Source of the DNA: Bagarius yarrelli
Taxonomy: Eukaryota > Chordata > Actinopteri > Siluriformes > Sisoridae
DNA: 64,000 bases
NCBI GenBank assembly: GCA_005784505.1
Contig: VCAZ01000027.1
Coordinates: 3,266,765 to 3,330,764 of the forward strand
Reading direction: 5' to 3'
Numbering within the stretch: position 1 is the stretch's first letter; every line of letters begins with the position of its first letter. The notes beneath the pieces were generated by a model that saw nothing but the letters and a program-made list of their open reading frames with translations, made no database searches and was not told where the DNA came from. Position numbers and translations under genes: made by a program. Of this stretch, positions 1 through 11,373 are shown in pieces.

Positions 1-1582
1 AAAATAGGCTCCTTTCAAAGCCTAGGCTCAGAACCAGGCTGTTTAATTACAACATCATTTAAGAGAAATACTGGAGGCTGTTCACCAACATGTCCTGTTA
101 GGACAGGATGTTCAAATGTTCTGTTATTATCTAGATTGACAAAGGCATATGTTATGCACATGCAGATATCAAAGAAGCTTAGTAAACAATTAGACAGCTT
201 GCATATATTCACATGGTCCAGCTATCGTATTTGTCCAAAACAAAAAAAAAGAAACAGCTCTGGAGCAATTTGAAAAAAAGGAGGACAAACTCCAAAAAGC
301 ATCATGTAATGCAGGTATATATTAAGATACCTGTATATTTGAAACAGAAAAGATCTATACGATTTACTAAAACCGTAGGAATCATATAATGTACATAAGT
401 GCACTGTATAGCTATATTTACTCTATATGGTGTGATAGATGACCAAACACAGAACTATTCTTATGGACCATCCTAAACTAAAGTTTATATTGTTTAACTA
501 TAACTGATTTCTTTTTTTGTAATATGCTTTAACATCTTTTGAAATCATCTTACAAAAAAATTTCAGTGGTTCAAACGAACTTCAAAATGGTTTTTACTAC
601 TTAAGGGCATCTCGACAAGCGAAAATGTGTGTAATATCAGAATTTGCTAGAAAACAAACATTTAAGTTAAAAATATGATTTTTCTTAAAAACGTTTTAAA
701 AAAACATATTTAAACATTTAAATTTACAAAATCCTGAGTTTCTACGTCCATGAGTGACTGAATGTGGCGTGATAAATAAATTGAAGACTAAACAAGCAAA
801 ACAAGAGGTTCAAAAAGACTTTTGGGTGATAAACAGTGTATCAGTATCATAGTAGGGACTTTATTTCGACCCCAGATTCCTCACATGCTGAAATATTTGA
901 AGAAAATTGTACTGTATTCTAATGGTGGCATTATTTAAGTCGGTTAACACAAGAAAACAAGCAGAAAAGCCAATCAGACCGCAGAATGCAACATTCATGG
1001 TACAAAACATTGTACAAAACAGTATAAAAAATCAGACACTTTCTAACTTGTAAAGCATCCGTGGCTGATATTAGTTTACCCATGCATGTTGTATGTAATT
1101 CAGCTAAGTAGTGTAGTAGTTATTAGACAATATGGATACACAAGTTCACCCACTGGAGCTGGAGAGAAGCCCTTATCATCTTATTATCTACCAGCATGTT
1201 GTAAACAGCAGTTATAACAATCTAATCTTATGTTATCCAACAGGTGTCATGTCAGGTTAGGTGTCAGGTTTACAGGCTGTTTGAGATTTCCTGATAGGAG
1301 ATAAAGTTAATTGATTTTTGCTAGTGCTTGCTTTGTTATTCAGACTCGGCAGTGTGTTATGTTATGTTAACGTGCTGGCATATACCAAACTAAAGGTCTT
1401 AACTATGCCGAATTCTCATTGTAAGAATCCTCACTTACTCATTCAGGTTCATAACCTTTATGTCCTGGGAAAACCAAAGCTTGTTAAATTAGTGGAAGTA
1501 AAGAGGAAATTAATTCTTGGATGGGACAACAGCTCAGTCAGGGCACTAATGAGCCAGGGGAAATTTAGAGCAACAGGTGCAA
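1..1582. other. AT-rich stretch, nothing recognised
   Basis: No repeat family, exon or RNA gene could be recognised on either strand. Open frames are short and lack any domain-like pattern. Poly-A and poly-T runs are frequent, as in ordinary non-coding fish DNA. Confidence 0.5.
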
Positions 1583-1620
1583 CTACTGCCATGTTTGTTG
1601 AGGGACAAACATGGCAGTAG
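1583..1620. repeat. Perfect 16-bp inverted repeat with 6-base loop
   Basis: CTACTGCCATGTTTGT (1583-1598) is followed by the loop TGAGGG and then its exact reverse complement (1605-1620). A transcript in either direction would fold into a short hairpin. It is shorter than a typical animal pre-miRNA stem, and pairing does not continue beyond the 16 bp. It could be a remnant of a palindromic transposon end. The structure is certain; the function is unknown. Confidence 0.9.
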
Positions 1621-1856
1621 ACCATCAGACAAACAGTGACTTGATTGAACTGGCAAACCTGAAGTTGTAAAGCAGCACCGCTATACTGTACATTTTAGCC
1701 CGAAACAATCTACAGTAGTACATGCCGTAAGACTGTCACAACTATGTTTTAGCACTAAAACTCATATTAATAGATTATAGTATGTAATAGTTACTATAAG
1801 ATAAATGATGTCATATTTACTGAACCTTTACCAAACACACATTTTATAATTTGTGT

Positions 1857-1997
1857 GGGAGGTGGTAGCTCAATTGGATTGTTCAATTCCCGGCATCACC
1901 CTGGCACTGTTGGGCCCTTGAGCAAGGCCCTTAACCCTTAACTGCTATTTATGTCACTCTGATTAAGAGTATCTGCAAAATTCTATAAATGTAAATA
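1857..1997 (+). mobile_element. tRNA-derived SINE, internally deleted
   Basis: The box A-like head GGTGGTAGCTCAATTGG is followed by a box B-like GTTCAATTCCC, the GAGCAAGGCCCTTAACCC middle, and a degraded L2-type tail ending GTAAAT. The segment between box A and box B is shortened relative to other copies in the window. Confidence 0.85.
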
Positions 1998-3124
1998 AGG
2001 GCGATAATAAATAACAAACTACAAATATTGTTATGTTAGTGTTACATGATGACACACAGCAGACGTTGTGAGCTGTGGTCTAGGTCAACAGTGTACTTAA
2101 AAAGACGGATTACATCCCAGCACACAACAGGGTTTCAACACGCCGCATGAGCTTTTGGATTCACTGGAAATCGATGGGTTCTCTCACTTTAATTACCAGT
2201 CGAATAACTCCATATCCATGAAAGCATATTAATAATAGAGAAAGTCGCCCGAACTCTAGAGCCATTAACGGGTAGTGTGCTGCAGCTAATGCATCTTTTT
2301 AATAGTGTGCGGAAGTCCCATTGCTTATAGTGACAGGCATCTTCTCCCCCTAGGGCCCTTCCATTCTTATACTTGCTGATGTATAAGGGGCAAGGGCTGA
2401 AAATGAAGAGATTCTCGTAAAAACACTTTATTCAATCTAATTTTGTGTGCCAATTGAAGGTGTATCAAGTGTACATTATATAGATTATAGAATTTGTAAA
2501 TCGTTTACCAGAATAAATTGCTATGCGATAATTTTAATACAAAGATAAAAATTTATTGGGATAAAAACATTAAAAGAAAATTTTTCACCCTGGTCATATT
2601 AAAAAAAGGCAACATAACACACTCATTTAGAGAAAATGTAGTGCAAAATTAAAATAAAATCACTACTTTTAGACACGAGCCACTATGCAAGCCATGTTCA
2701 GTCTACCACAAAGAGAGAAACCGTGGTATCCATGTTTATCCATCATATAGATTCATCACAATACAAAATGTTTTTGGGGAGGAAATGAACATGTTTGTGG
2801 TAAGTGGTAAGATAAATGTGTGGGTGTGTAGGGTTTGCTTCAACAACATCAATAAATCTTTGAAGAGAAAAAAATGTAACTGCCCTGTGAACATTATTAT
2901 GCGTAAACATATTTATTTGTATGTCTAGTGTGCACAGATTTTTTGGTTTATTATTCCCTGCTTATTATTTATTAATCAGCACATTTTTTTGCTGTTGTAG
3001 ATCTGATGAATGTCTGTTGCTTTACAAAACACAAGTCCAGATCTTGCAGGATTTGTGACATACCTAAATCCAAACCGAGAAAATGCAAAAGGGCTTTAGA
3101 TGCATTTAGGGATGCTAAAGGTAT
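1998..3124. other. Non-coding stretch, nothing recognised
   Basis: The sequence is AT-rich and no exon, repeat family or RNA gene was recognised. A small GC-richer patch (about 2335-2400) has no identifiable role. Confidence 0.5.
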
Positions 3125-3129
3125 AGTAA

Positions 3130-3250
3130 GTAATGCAGCGTCTTGTTCCCTCAGGAAAGCATGGTTACGAATGTAACCTAAGACATTACCCTTCAGAAAC
3201 TCGAGCTGCATCGAGACACATCAGACTACATCGAGGGAACGAGATACCCA
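3130..3250 (-). mobile_element. DIRS-type retrotransposon, probable 3' non-coding end
   Basis: The segment lies directly downstream, on the minus strand, of the tyrosine-recombinase remnant. It carries GTTCCCTC near 3143 and GAGGGAAC near 3233 as inverted partners, plus a GGTTACGAATGTAACC palindrome. This arrangement of GTTCCC/GGGAAC and palindromic GTTACnnnnGTAAC blocks recurs in fish dispersed repeats. Assignment to the DIRS end rests mainly on position. Confidence 0.5.
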
Positions 3251-3268
3251 TGCCGTCATATCTCCAAA

Positions 3269-3499
3269 TCACTGTCCCCATGTGTGTGGGACCCAATATA
3301 AAGCAAGGACCCTGGATCCTGGGATTGTCACCAGGTCCAAATTGTAAACCCTGACAAATGTATGCGAGGCCTTACATACGTCTGCCAGCGATACCCCCAA
3401 GGCCCTGGTATGACCGCCATACTTAGTCAAGTGAGCCTTAATCCCCTCTAGGATGAAAAAGTCAAAGGCATCATAAACTAGAGAGAGAGATGATCGCAA
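3269..3499 (-). pseudogene. DIRS-like tyrosine recombinase, C-terminal relic
   Basis: A minus-strand open frame of 76 residues contains EGIKAHLTKYGGHTRALGVS followed by LADVCKASHTFVRVYNLD and VPGSRVLA-like residues (here IPGSRVLA). This resembles the C-terminal part of the tyrosine recombinase of DIRS-type retrotransposons, which normally reads AHSTRG...WALxxGVSLxDVC...SPHTFxRFYxLD. In the family the HxTR box and the final Tyr belong to the catalytic site used to integrate a circular DNA copy. Here the HSTR box has become HLTK, the SW residues before HTF are missing, and only the tail of the protein remains, so it is dead. The Tyr of FVRVYNLD is kept. No reverse transcriptase or RNase H part is visible nearby, so the copy is strongly truncated. 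Confidence 0.65.
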
Positions 3500-3572
3500 A
3501 CACCTATTTTCTTATTGTGGACACTGCCGCTTTCTTGGGAGTTTTTTGGGATTCTATTTAATTTTTTTATTT

Positions 3573-3577
3573 ATATA

Positions 3578-3641
<64 letters not shown>

Positions 3642-3650
3642 TATACAATA
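3573..3650. repeat. (AT)n microsatellite
   Basis: Alternating A and T over about 75 bases, edged by TATATGTACATATA and ATATACATATATAC variants. It gives rise to spurious YIYIYI open frames. Confidence 0.95.
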
Positions 3651-5237
3651 TTTACAGTATAAAAATTTATTTTGGCCTGGACATGACTTTGGGGCCGTTG
3701 TTCTCATAGCAAAGCAAGGGCACTCCTCACAATGCTCTTCTCCTAAACAGAGAAAACAGTGAGTGTGTATCCGAGCCTGTTATAAAAGTGGACATGGAAA
3801 AGCACGCTGTTAGTATTGCTGTTTGCCTGCCTCTTTAGCTATTCTATTAGACTTATTTTTCTTATATTAGTTTCATACACACACGCTAGCTTATCGTGGC
3901 ATGGCACGTTTATAGCATTACTTCCTGGTTGATGACATCATCTGCCTGTAGCATAAAGTGGATTTCACATGTGCTTAACGCCAAAGGCTATCAAAGGGCG
4001 TTTCTAAAGTGTCTTAACACAGCTCAAGTTCCATAATACTAGATGCATTTGTAGTATGTTATATTTGTGTGTTATGAGCATGTAAGCGGAAAAAGGAGGG
4101 TTCATTTCAAAGGAAATGAAAGCAAGGAAGCACATTTCTGAGAGAAAAACTAGGATTTGAAGATTATTTGATTTTATTTGCTGGAAAATGTCTATATATT
4201 ATGTTATAAATTGAAAATGGATTATAATTTGTAGACCAGGTGATAAATTCATTTTTCTGTGCAACAACAGGAAGTGGAAACTGTTGCTGCACCCACCTAT
4301 ATTTAAGGTATAAATAATGTAAATGTTAAATGTAAATATAATCATGACAAAAAAGGAATATAACCTATAAATAATAACTAAATAGAATTGCCTTTATGGG
4401 CTGTATAAACAGGTCTAGAAACTGTTTTTGTGACCCCTCTATCTTGGATATGACGTGCAAATCTCTCATAGATTATGTAGAATGATTACATGTAACATAG
4501 AATTAATGAAAGACATGCTAGTATGAATAGATTCAAGGAAAATTCGAACATGTATTATTAGTCATTGCTCAAATAGAATTTAACTGTTAGATTGAAAAAG
4601 AAGTTCTTTTTGACTAAAGAATGACGTCAATTCCCAGTGTGTTATTCACCCGCAGTGCCCCATGGTGCTTTGGTTGGTTTTCATCACAGATTCCCTGTGC
4701 ATATCAACATAGAAAACCATATGTGGTTCCCTACTGTTCTGTGGATGTAATACTGAGCTCCAATGGTTCTCAAAGGACGGCTAATAATTTTCCATCGCAA
4801 ATTATACCCAGTGCGCTTCAAGTGTGCCTTGTACGTCTAGATCGAGATCCTCTAACGATGAAGAATACAACATGAACCGGATAAAACTGACTTGTCCTGT
4901 CCGGTTCAATGTTAAAAATCACAGACAGTGTTTGTCTGTGTCAGAAACACATCCATATGATGTACTTGGAATATTTTCTAATTTTACGTCGACAAACTGT
5001 ATAACATTTCTGTCTGAGCTTATTACTACTAATACATTTCTTATCTTCCTCCAAACAAATCTATATGCACCCCCTGGCTAAAGATCTTACACCTGATCAA
5101 CTGGCTATTAGATCACAATTATATAAATTGTCTTTGCATTATGATTACTTTGTACTGGAATAAAAGGATCATGTGCCAGCATAACAATACTTCTGTGTGT
5201 AAAGTAAAGTCAATGAAGACATGATGTGCAGAACCTA
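3651..5237. other. Non-coding stretch, nothing recognised
   Basis: Two overlapping short frames at 4621-5081 show no domain. A small inverted repeat GAACCGGA/TCCGGTTC lies at 4874-4907. No repeat family was recognised. Confidence 0.45.
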
Positions 5238-5352
5238 AAGAGGAAGTTAAGGTTCGGATAAGGTGTGTGTACTGATTGGAAGGTTGTGAGTTTAAATACC
5301 AGGATCACTGGTCTACCACTACTGGGCCTCTGAGCAAAACATCAGTTGTATA
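5238..5352 (+). mobile_element. Degenerate tRNA-derived SINE
   Basis: Traces of the SINE are visible: GGATAAGGTGTGTG...ACTGATTGGAAGGTTGTGAGTTTAAATACCAGGATCAC, then CCACTACTGGGCCTCTGAGCAAAAC and GTTGTATAAA. Both box A and box B are heavily mutated and the tail is lost. Confidence 0.65.
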
Positions 5353-5847
5353 AACTAAACTTGTAATTGTGTATTTAACAAGTGCATACAGTATACGTGT
5401 GAAGGTCAGGTGTGCACAAGCCTTTGGCTACACAATGTCTCTATTTCTTGCATCAGACAGTAGTCTGCAGTAACTGAAGCAGGGCTCACACTGTGTGGAT
5501 TTGACGAGGATTTGGTTATCTAAGTCAAATTTTTTAATCCTAAACTTTTCCTATAATCCTACGCTAAAATTTATTGTCTTTAGTTGCTTGCTTGACATGT
5601 TTATTGCCCGTTGAGATCAGTTCTTTCCTCGGATATAATGTCTGAAGTTTTCAGACACTTACCTGCAGCGTGACCTCTCCTACAACGACCGTTAAGCCAA
5701 AAACCAATAGGAGCGCCAAAGCTGATGACACAATTGGCAAGACAATTTTAAACCACCATAGGAAAATGTCAAAGTGGATGGACAGCAAAAAAAGAAACTT
5801 ATTGGATTATGAAGAGAAAGGGGTGTTTGTATGACGTGGCATCCAAA
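5353..5847. other. Non-coding stretch, nothing recognised
   Basis: No recognisable exon, RNA gene or repeat, other than the start of the inverted repeat at its right end. Confidence 0.45.
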
Positions 5848-6595
5848 ATATATTCTAGGTTTCAACATACCCCTGAAAAAAGTGTTTTCTGAAAATAAAT
5901 GAATAAATTATTCAGAAGATATTTAGCTAGTCTTTACCTAAAACCAGTTGATGGACTAATGTAATATCCCCAAGCATGGATCACCTTACTGGAGCCGATT
6001 AATCACAAAAAGGAAAATAGTTTTAGTAAGGCTGGTAATATCAAGACAAGTTTGCTTAAAGGACTGCTGTTGGTTTGCCGTTTTTAGCGAGAGAAAGAGG
6101 ATTACTGTATGTAAAGTTTGTATAAAAAATTACTAAACAATAATGTGATGCATATGTAAACATATCAGACAAGTTTTCTTGTGTGCGTCTATTTTGACGT
6201 GTCTTTACTGTCATACAGTCTGACATTATGGACAACTGAGATCCTACAGAGGATCTCAGGCAAAACAGGCAACAATAGCCAAAGAGTATTAACAATCGCA
6301 CAGCGTAAGCCCAGCTAAAGACAGCAAGTGTCCTATTCTAACCTATTTACCACCTCTTGTGTCTGGACATCTGTTCTGCACACAGCCTTTAAGCAAACTT
6401 GTCTTGATATTACCAACCTTACTAAAACTATTTTTTGTGATTAATTCGGCTCCAGTTAGGTGATCCATGCTTGGGGATATTACATTAGTCCATCAACTGG
6501 TTTCAGGTAAAGACTAGCTAAATATCTTCTGGATAATTCGTTCATTTATTTTCAGAAAACACTTGTTTCAGGGGTATGTTGAATCCAGAATATGT
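5848..6595. mobile_element. Long inverted repeat, about 210-bp arms, foldback or MITE-like
   Basis: The arm at about 5848-6063 is repeated in reverse complement at about 6386-6595. By eye there are about seven substitutions and two small indels (one of 5 bases) over some 205 aligned bases. The spacer of about 320 bp holds no recognisable gene. Markers are AGCTAGTCTTTACCT and its partner AGGTAAAGACTAGCT. No target-site duplication could be found. It could be a nonautonomous DNA transposon with long terminal inverted repeats, or two copies of one repeat inserted tail to tail. Confidence 0.85.
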
Positions 6596-7256
6596 TACGG
6601 AAGCTTATTATAAGGTATCATAAATATAAGGTATGGAGCAGCACACAAATTCACCTACTCATTTACACATGGGGCAATGAACCAACTTGAATGTTTTTTT
6701 GTGGGATAAAAATCACATGGACGGGTGGCCTTGGAGAATTAAGGAGGCAATGTAAAACTAAACATCCTGCAATCTGTCTATTTTAAGAAATGCTATTCAG
6801 CTGCCAATACTCAGGTAGAACGGCAGGGAATAAGAACTAGCTCTATGAGATTCTGTTTTGGCATGTTGCAGTAGATCTGAAAGACTATATTCATACAAAA
6901 TGGTGGAAATCTTTAAAGCATGCGAACATAACAAACCCCAGCAGTTACAACATCAACAAGTGAAATATTACAATAATAAGGCTAAATGTAATGCTTATTG
7001 CTTAACGCCTATTCGTCTTGATTCAAGAATGGGTTCATGTACATAAAGCAACTGCACATTCGACTTTAAACAGTATGTCTGCTACCAGTTCACATACAAT
7101 ACGCATCCTCGTAAATCTGCACTTAGCTCATTGTGTACTATTGCAGTTTGCACATAACCGGGTATTACATTCCATCATCTCCATTCTGTACTCAGCATTA
7201 TTATTCAATTTATTATTTCGGTACATGCTTATCACATTTCCTTTTCCTTACTTTAC
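6596..7256. other. Non-coding stretch, nothing recognised
   Basis: Short open frames only, without any protein-like pattern. Confidence 0.45.
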
Positions 7257-7441
7257 TTACATTTACATTTACAGCATTTGGCAAATGCACTTATCCAGAC
7301 TGACTTACATTTATCCCTTTTATTATATAACTGAGCAAGTGGGGGTTAAGGACTTTGCTCAGGGGCCCAGGAGTGGTACCTGATCTTCCAATAAGCAGTC
7401 CGAAACCTTACCCACCTTAACCACTGTACTAACACTTCCAC
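7257..7441 (-). mobile_element. tRNA-derived SINE with L2-type tail
   Basis: Reading the minus strand gives a head with CACCTTAACCACTG on the plus strand, then GGGGCCC/GAGCAA (plus: TTGCTCAGGGGCCC), and a tail seen on plus as TACAGCATTTGGCAAATGCA. Nearly full length but with a mutated box B. Confidence 0.9.
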
Positions 7442-8364
7442 TTGAACATTGTATGTATATATTCACTGGTTTTTTTTGTATTGTATTAATTAGTCAATGT
7501 AGTATATTATGTTGTACAAAGATGTCTGTTCAGTACGGTTATGTAAAAAATATCAAATATCAGATATCTATGATTTTTTTCACAATCCCCTCCCAGCATG
7601 CATACTTCATATCCATAAACAGAAAGAGAATCAATTAAATTATGACAAACTGTTTAATTCATTAGGAAATAGGCAAATTTAACTTAAGCCACATATTAAT
7701 TAACATGCTGAAATGTATTAATATAATAAACATAACCAAATGAATGCGCTTATTAACATTACAGTCCGTGGATGGATTTGGAGTTTAATGGATTCATTTA
7801 TGAATATCACCTCAAGCCATAATGAATACATATTTTAAACAGCCTGAAGATGAGAGAGAAATCTGTTCACTGTTAAGTTAGTCCGGCCACAGTGAACCAT
7901 GTAAGTACAGTCTGTGCGTGAGATAATGTGTTGTTCGTCTAACAGCTTTCCATTGCATTTTTGGTGCCGTCCTTTGGTTACATATACGTGTCACCACCGC
8001 ATCAGGTCCGAAAACATGGGGATCGCACAACCTATCGAATGTTCTATGATTAAATCTATCAATCGAATATTCGACTGATCAATGACTTATCCCTAATTAT
8101 TAGCTATTTGTTTTACATGTTTTAAGTATTGCAATTTATTGCAATATCTTGTGATATATTGTATCGTGAAATGCCTAAATTTTTATATATATATATATTT
8201 TATTAAATTGTATTATTTTCGTCCCAACAGTTTTATTCTCCTCATTTTGGCTAGTGCTTCTCTTGGCTGCACTGCTTACAGTACAGGTATATGCTATATT
8301 AGCAGCGGCAAATTAAAAAATATTTAATCTTAATATAATTAGAATATAATTAAAGACTGTTTTT
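7442..8364. other. Non-coding stretch, nothing recognised
   Basis: Very AT-rich, with a short (AT)n run near 8183-8202. No exon or repeat family was recognised. Confidence 0.45.
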
Positions 8365-8949
8365 TTTTTAACTAATCAGATTTTTTACCCGCCTCCTGCG
8401 GCTTGCTAGCTGGAGCACAATGACATCAGCAATTAGAATTTTTACACCCACAATGGCTGTCAGAGGAGGAGGAATTGACTTGGTCCCGAAAATACATTTT
8501 TAAAAGGCAGATTTTCCTGAAAAAGTTAGACATCGTGAGGAGAGTTTGGCTTACCTCGAAGATAACTAGCTTGTCTCAGCCCGGGAAAAAGTTTCACCAA
8601 TTCCAGACCAATGTTTCCGACCGGGTAACACTGGCTTACAGCCTTCAAATGTATTCTATATTTTATTTAATTTTTTATGTTATATTATGTGATGTTATAT
8701 TAATATTAAAATAAATACTCATTCTGAACTGCTCCAGATGATGTATGTGGTACAGTTGCGGTTTTTTGCTTTCAACCTCAATACATGAAATGCCTCTCTG
8801 TATCTGTAATGCCACACTGTGTTATATTGTGTTTTTTATAGTATTGATGGTGTCAATAATTGCGACATGATAGTGGTGGTATTAAAAGGTGTATCAGTCG
8901 GATAAATCCCCAATGAAGACCCAGGTACCAAATGCACCCCCGCCACTGG
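8365..8949 (+). mobile_element. hAT-like dispersed repeat, copy 1 (TTF/ZMYM-like frame)
   Basis: This segment aligns by eye along its length with the reverse complement of 45703-46343. Shared markers include AACTGCTCCAGATGATGTATG, ACTAGCTTGTCTCAGCC and AAATGCCTCTCTGTA. A frame at 8475-8714 contains KLDIVRRVWLTSKITSLSQPGK, which resembles the part of TTF-zinc-finger (ZMYM1-like) hAT-derived proteins that reads LGRPTPxL...; the cysteines of the finger are absent, so the coding part is deleted. The 3' edge CCGCCACTG could be an hAT terminal repeat end (CAGTGGCGG on the other strand). The class assignment is inference; the two-copy homology is directly visible. Confidence 0.6.
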
Positions 8950-9057
8950 TAATATGTATCAAAGCCTAAGGCCCTTGCCAATATTCAGCCGTACTCTTTA
9001 GAACCCAAAAAATGTAAAAAACTGTAAGCATATATGCAGAATTTGACTATATAATAC

Positions 9058-9080
9058 AACACACACACACACACACACTG
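9058..9080. repeat. (AC)n microsatellite
   Basis: About eleven AC units. Confidence 0.95.
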
Positions 9081-9180
9081 TAAAAAGTCACCAGGTATCC
9101 TGCTTACAATATTCTCTGAGGTTTGCAGATTAATTTACGGGTCCAGTGGCATAAAACTGCTGCAACCTTGTGTATGTTTT

Positions 9181-9188
9181 AAAGAGAA

Positions 9189-9233
<45 letters not shown>
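9181..9233. repeat. (AAAG)n(AG)n microsatellite
   Basis: AAAG units grade into about fifteen AG units, giving a purine-only strand. Confidence 0.95.
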
Positions 9234-9235
<2 letters not shown>

Positions 9236-9489
9236 ATCTGTAGTAAAGGTATACACAATAGGTTTTAGTAGCAAGTCAATTGCTCATTTTAAATGATTAC
9301 ATATTAATACTATTAATTACTATAAAACCAGGTTAAATGTAAACAAAAATCTATGATTATATTATCATGTTGTATAATAAATGTAAGGAAGCAGTAATGG
9401 ATATAAGAATTATTTCTATTTCATATTTTTAAATAAAAAAATATTGGTTGTAATCATTTTTAATTACAAAATATCAGTTATTAATTTGT

Positions 9490-9600
9490 AGGGATGCACC
9501 GATGCCATTTTAAAAAGGCTGAATATGAGTGGTGATATTTTTTCTTAGTACCCGCCGATATCGATGACGATATCGATATTTTTTGGAATGTGATATTATT
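9490..9600 (+). mobile_element. hAT-type DNA transposon end, fragment
   Basis: TAGGGATGCACCGATG at the left edge, followed by CCGCCGATATCGATGACGATATCGAT, matches the start of a fish hAT group whose ends read TAGGGnTGCACCGAT followed by GATATCGG-rich sequence. The right end of the element was not located. Confidence 0.65.
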
Positions 9601-10829
9601 AGCATGCCTCTCAGGTTATGTCTTTAGCAAAATTTTCTCTAGTCTTGTCAGGGTTTGCTGCAGAGTTGTTTTGACCGCTGACGTTACTGTTAGCGGCAAA
9701 TTCTCTGTGCTCACTTTTGTGTTTTAATTGCGGATGTTTTATCAGATCAATTGTAATCATTTTCCTCCAGAGTTTGCAGTCTGCCATGTGTTGGTTTTCA
9801 TCATTTATTTTGGAATATTTCTACATTGCTGAGCCCGGCATTCTGACGCTGCTCCTGGAGTTTTTGTAAAATGAAGGTTCTGTCAATTAAGTTAGAAGAG
9901 GTATTGGTCTTTGGCATCAGAGTGTTTTACGAAGAGTGCATGAGCTAAGCACATTTTCGAAATTGTCACATCTTTGGAAAATCGGTGAGCAATTCTGTAA
10001 AAAAAAAAAAAACTTTCAAAATAGTGTCCCTAACACAATTATGTAGAATTAAGAAAAGTTCGGAAATTATGCATATGTAAAAATAAATTATTAATTGTTT
10101 GCGATTAAAGATTTTATCTCCATCATCTCACGTGAATCGCAGCCTAATGCACACACTTTCTCAACTATTATAAAGTAAGAAAATGTTCATGCTCAATCAA
10201 TTACAAAGAACTGACTTTATACCCAGATAAAAAGCATGCCCTTATACAAACTATGAACAAATATGACATCAATCCGGAAACTTGGACCCCAGATAGACCT
10301 GATCAATAGTTAAGGTTATCCAGTCTCCTCTGCTACTCCGCTATTTCAATCAATACATTTCTAGTCTAATTAAAGTCACTTTTCACTGAGCACAACATTG
10401 TGCTTCCTAACACAGTCCACTCTTTAATAATTCAAATTTTCGCTAATATTATTTGGGATTGATTTTGTTGATTAGGTGTTTGTCAATGACTGTCCAGCTT
10501 TCATTATTTCATTAATCTTTTGATGATTTGCAAGAGGTTATTGATCAACATTTAGAACTTGCTTCCAGGCTCCCAGATGACCGGACTTTACAAAAGATTT
10601 ATCCTTACAACGAGGCCTTAACAGGTGTCCCTGTTTATACTTTTCAACAAACACTGAAGAAGATCCAAAACATGTTCAATTTTGTCAATATGATTTGTAA
10701 AATTCACAAATTTTAATCCAGATCTGCAGGTTATGGTTCGAAGGGATATACCTCCGGCCAGAAGTGCCGCAAGTTTTGCAAACGTATGTGCAAACTTTGG
10801 GTTAGCGTTAGTATTAACTAGTATAAACT
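9601..10829. other. Non-coding stretch with a possible hAT end near 10090-10150
   Basis: GCGATTAAAGATTTTATCTC and GTGAATCGCAGCC near 10090-10145 resemble hAT ends of the CGATTAATCGCA type. A 62-residue open frame at 10528-10716 has mixed composition but no motif I recognise. The remainder may include the interior of the hAT element starting at 9490, but nothing certain can be said. Confidence 0.4.
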
Positions 10830-11022
10830 GGGGAAGTGGTGACTTAATGGTTAGGGTGTTGGACTGATACCAGAAAGAAAAGGGTTCGATTTCCAGCACC
10901 ATCAAACCACCACTTTGGGCCGGGGAGCAAGGCCCTTAACCCCTAATTGCTCAGTTGTATAAAAGAGTATAAATGTAAGTCGCTCTGGATAAGGACGTTT
11001 GCCAAATGCTGTAAATGTGAAC
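10830..11022 (+). mobile_element. tRNA-derived SINE, near full length
   Basis: GGGGAAGTGGTGACTTAATGG (box A region), GGGTTCGATTTCC (box B), GAGCAAGGCCCTTAACCCC and the tail GTCGCTCTGGATAAGGACGT...GCCAAATGCTGTAAATG are all present. It is one of the best preserved copies in the window. Confidence 0.95.
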
Positions 11023-11373
11023 TAACCCTAGTATTATTTATTTTCTGTTTTATACATTTCATGTCACTTTTTTGTAGGTCATTTTGTTATTTTGTGTATG
11101 AATATTTTTGATGCCTTGGCAATAATTATTAACTAGAAAAAAAAAACAGTTACGCTACTTGTCATCTTTGCTGTTTGTTTACATTTTTCCTGTAGATCTG
11201 ATAAGATTTTGCGCCTCTTCTGGCCGTATCCGATGCGATTTTGTGCCACTTCCGATCGGAGTTCCCAAGATTCCACATAATTCCATTACGCAAATGTATC
11301 ACGCATATGTGTGCATGTTGTTGCAGATATATGCTGTCGGGACTCTTCTATGTCATATAGATTTAACGTCTGG
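11023..11373. other. Spacer between two SINEs, nothing recognised
   Basis: A 79-residue frame starting at 11159 runs into the next SINE and carries no motif. Confidence 0.5.

Noticed and set aside
4621..5081. Two overlapping plus-strand frames
   Set aside because: Featureless composition and mutual overlap in different frames indicate chance.
10528..10716. 62-residue frame with protein-like composition
   Set aside because: No motif, no splice sites in suitable places and no neighbouring coding signal; not enough to call a gene or pseudogene.
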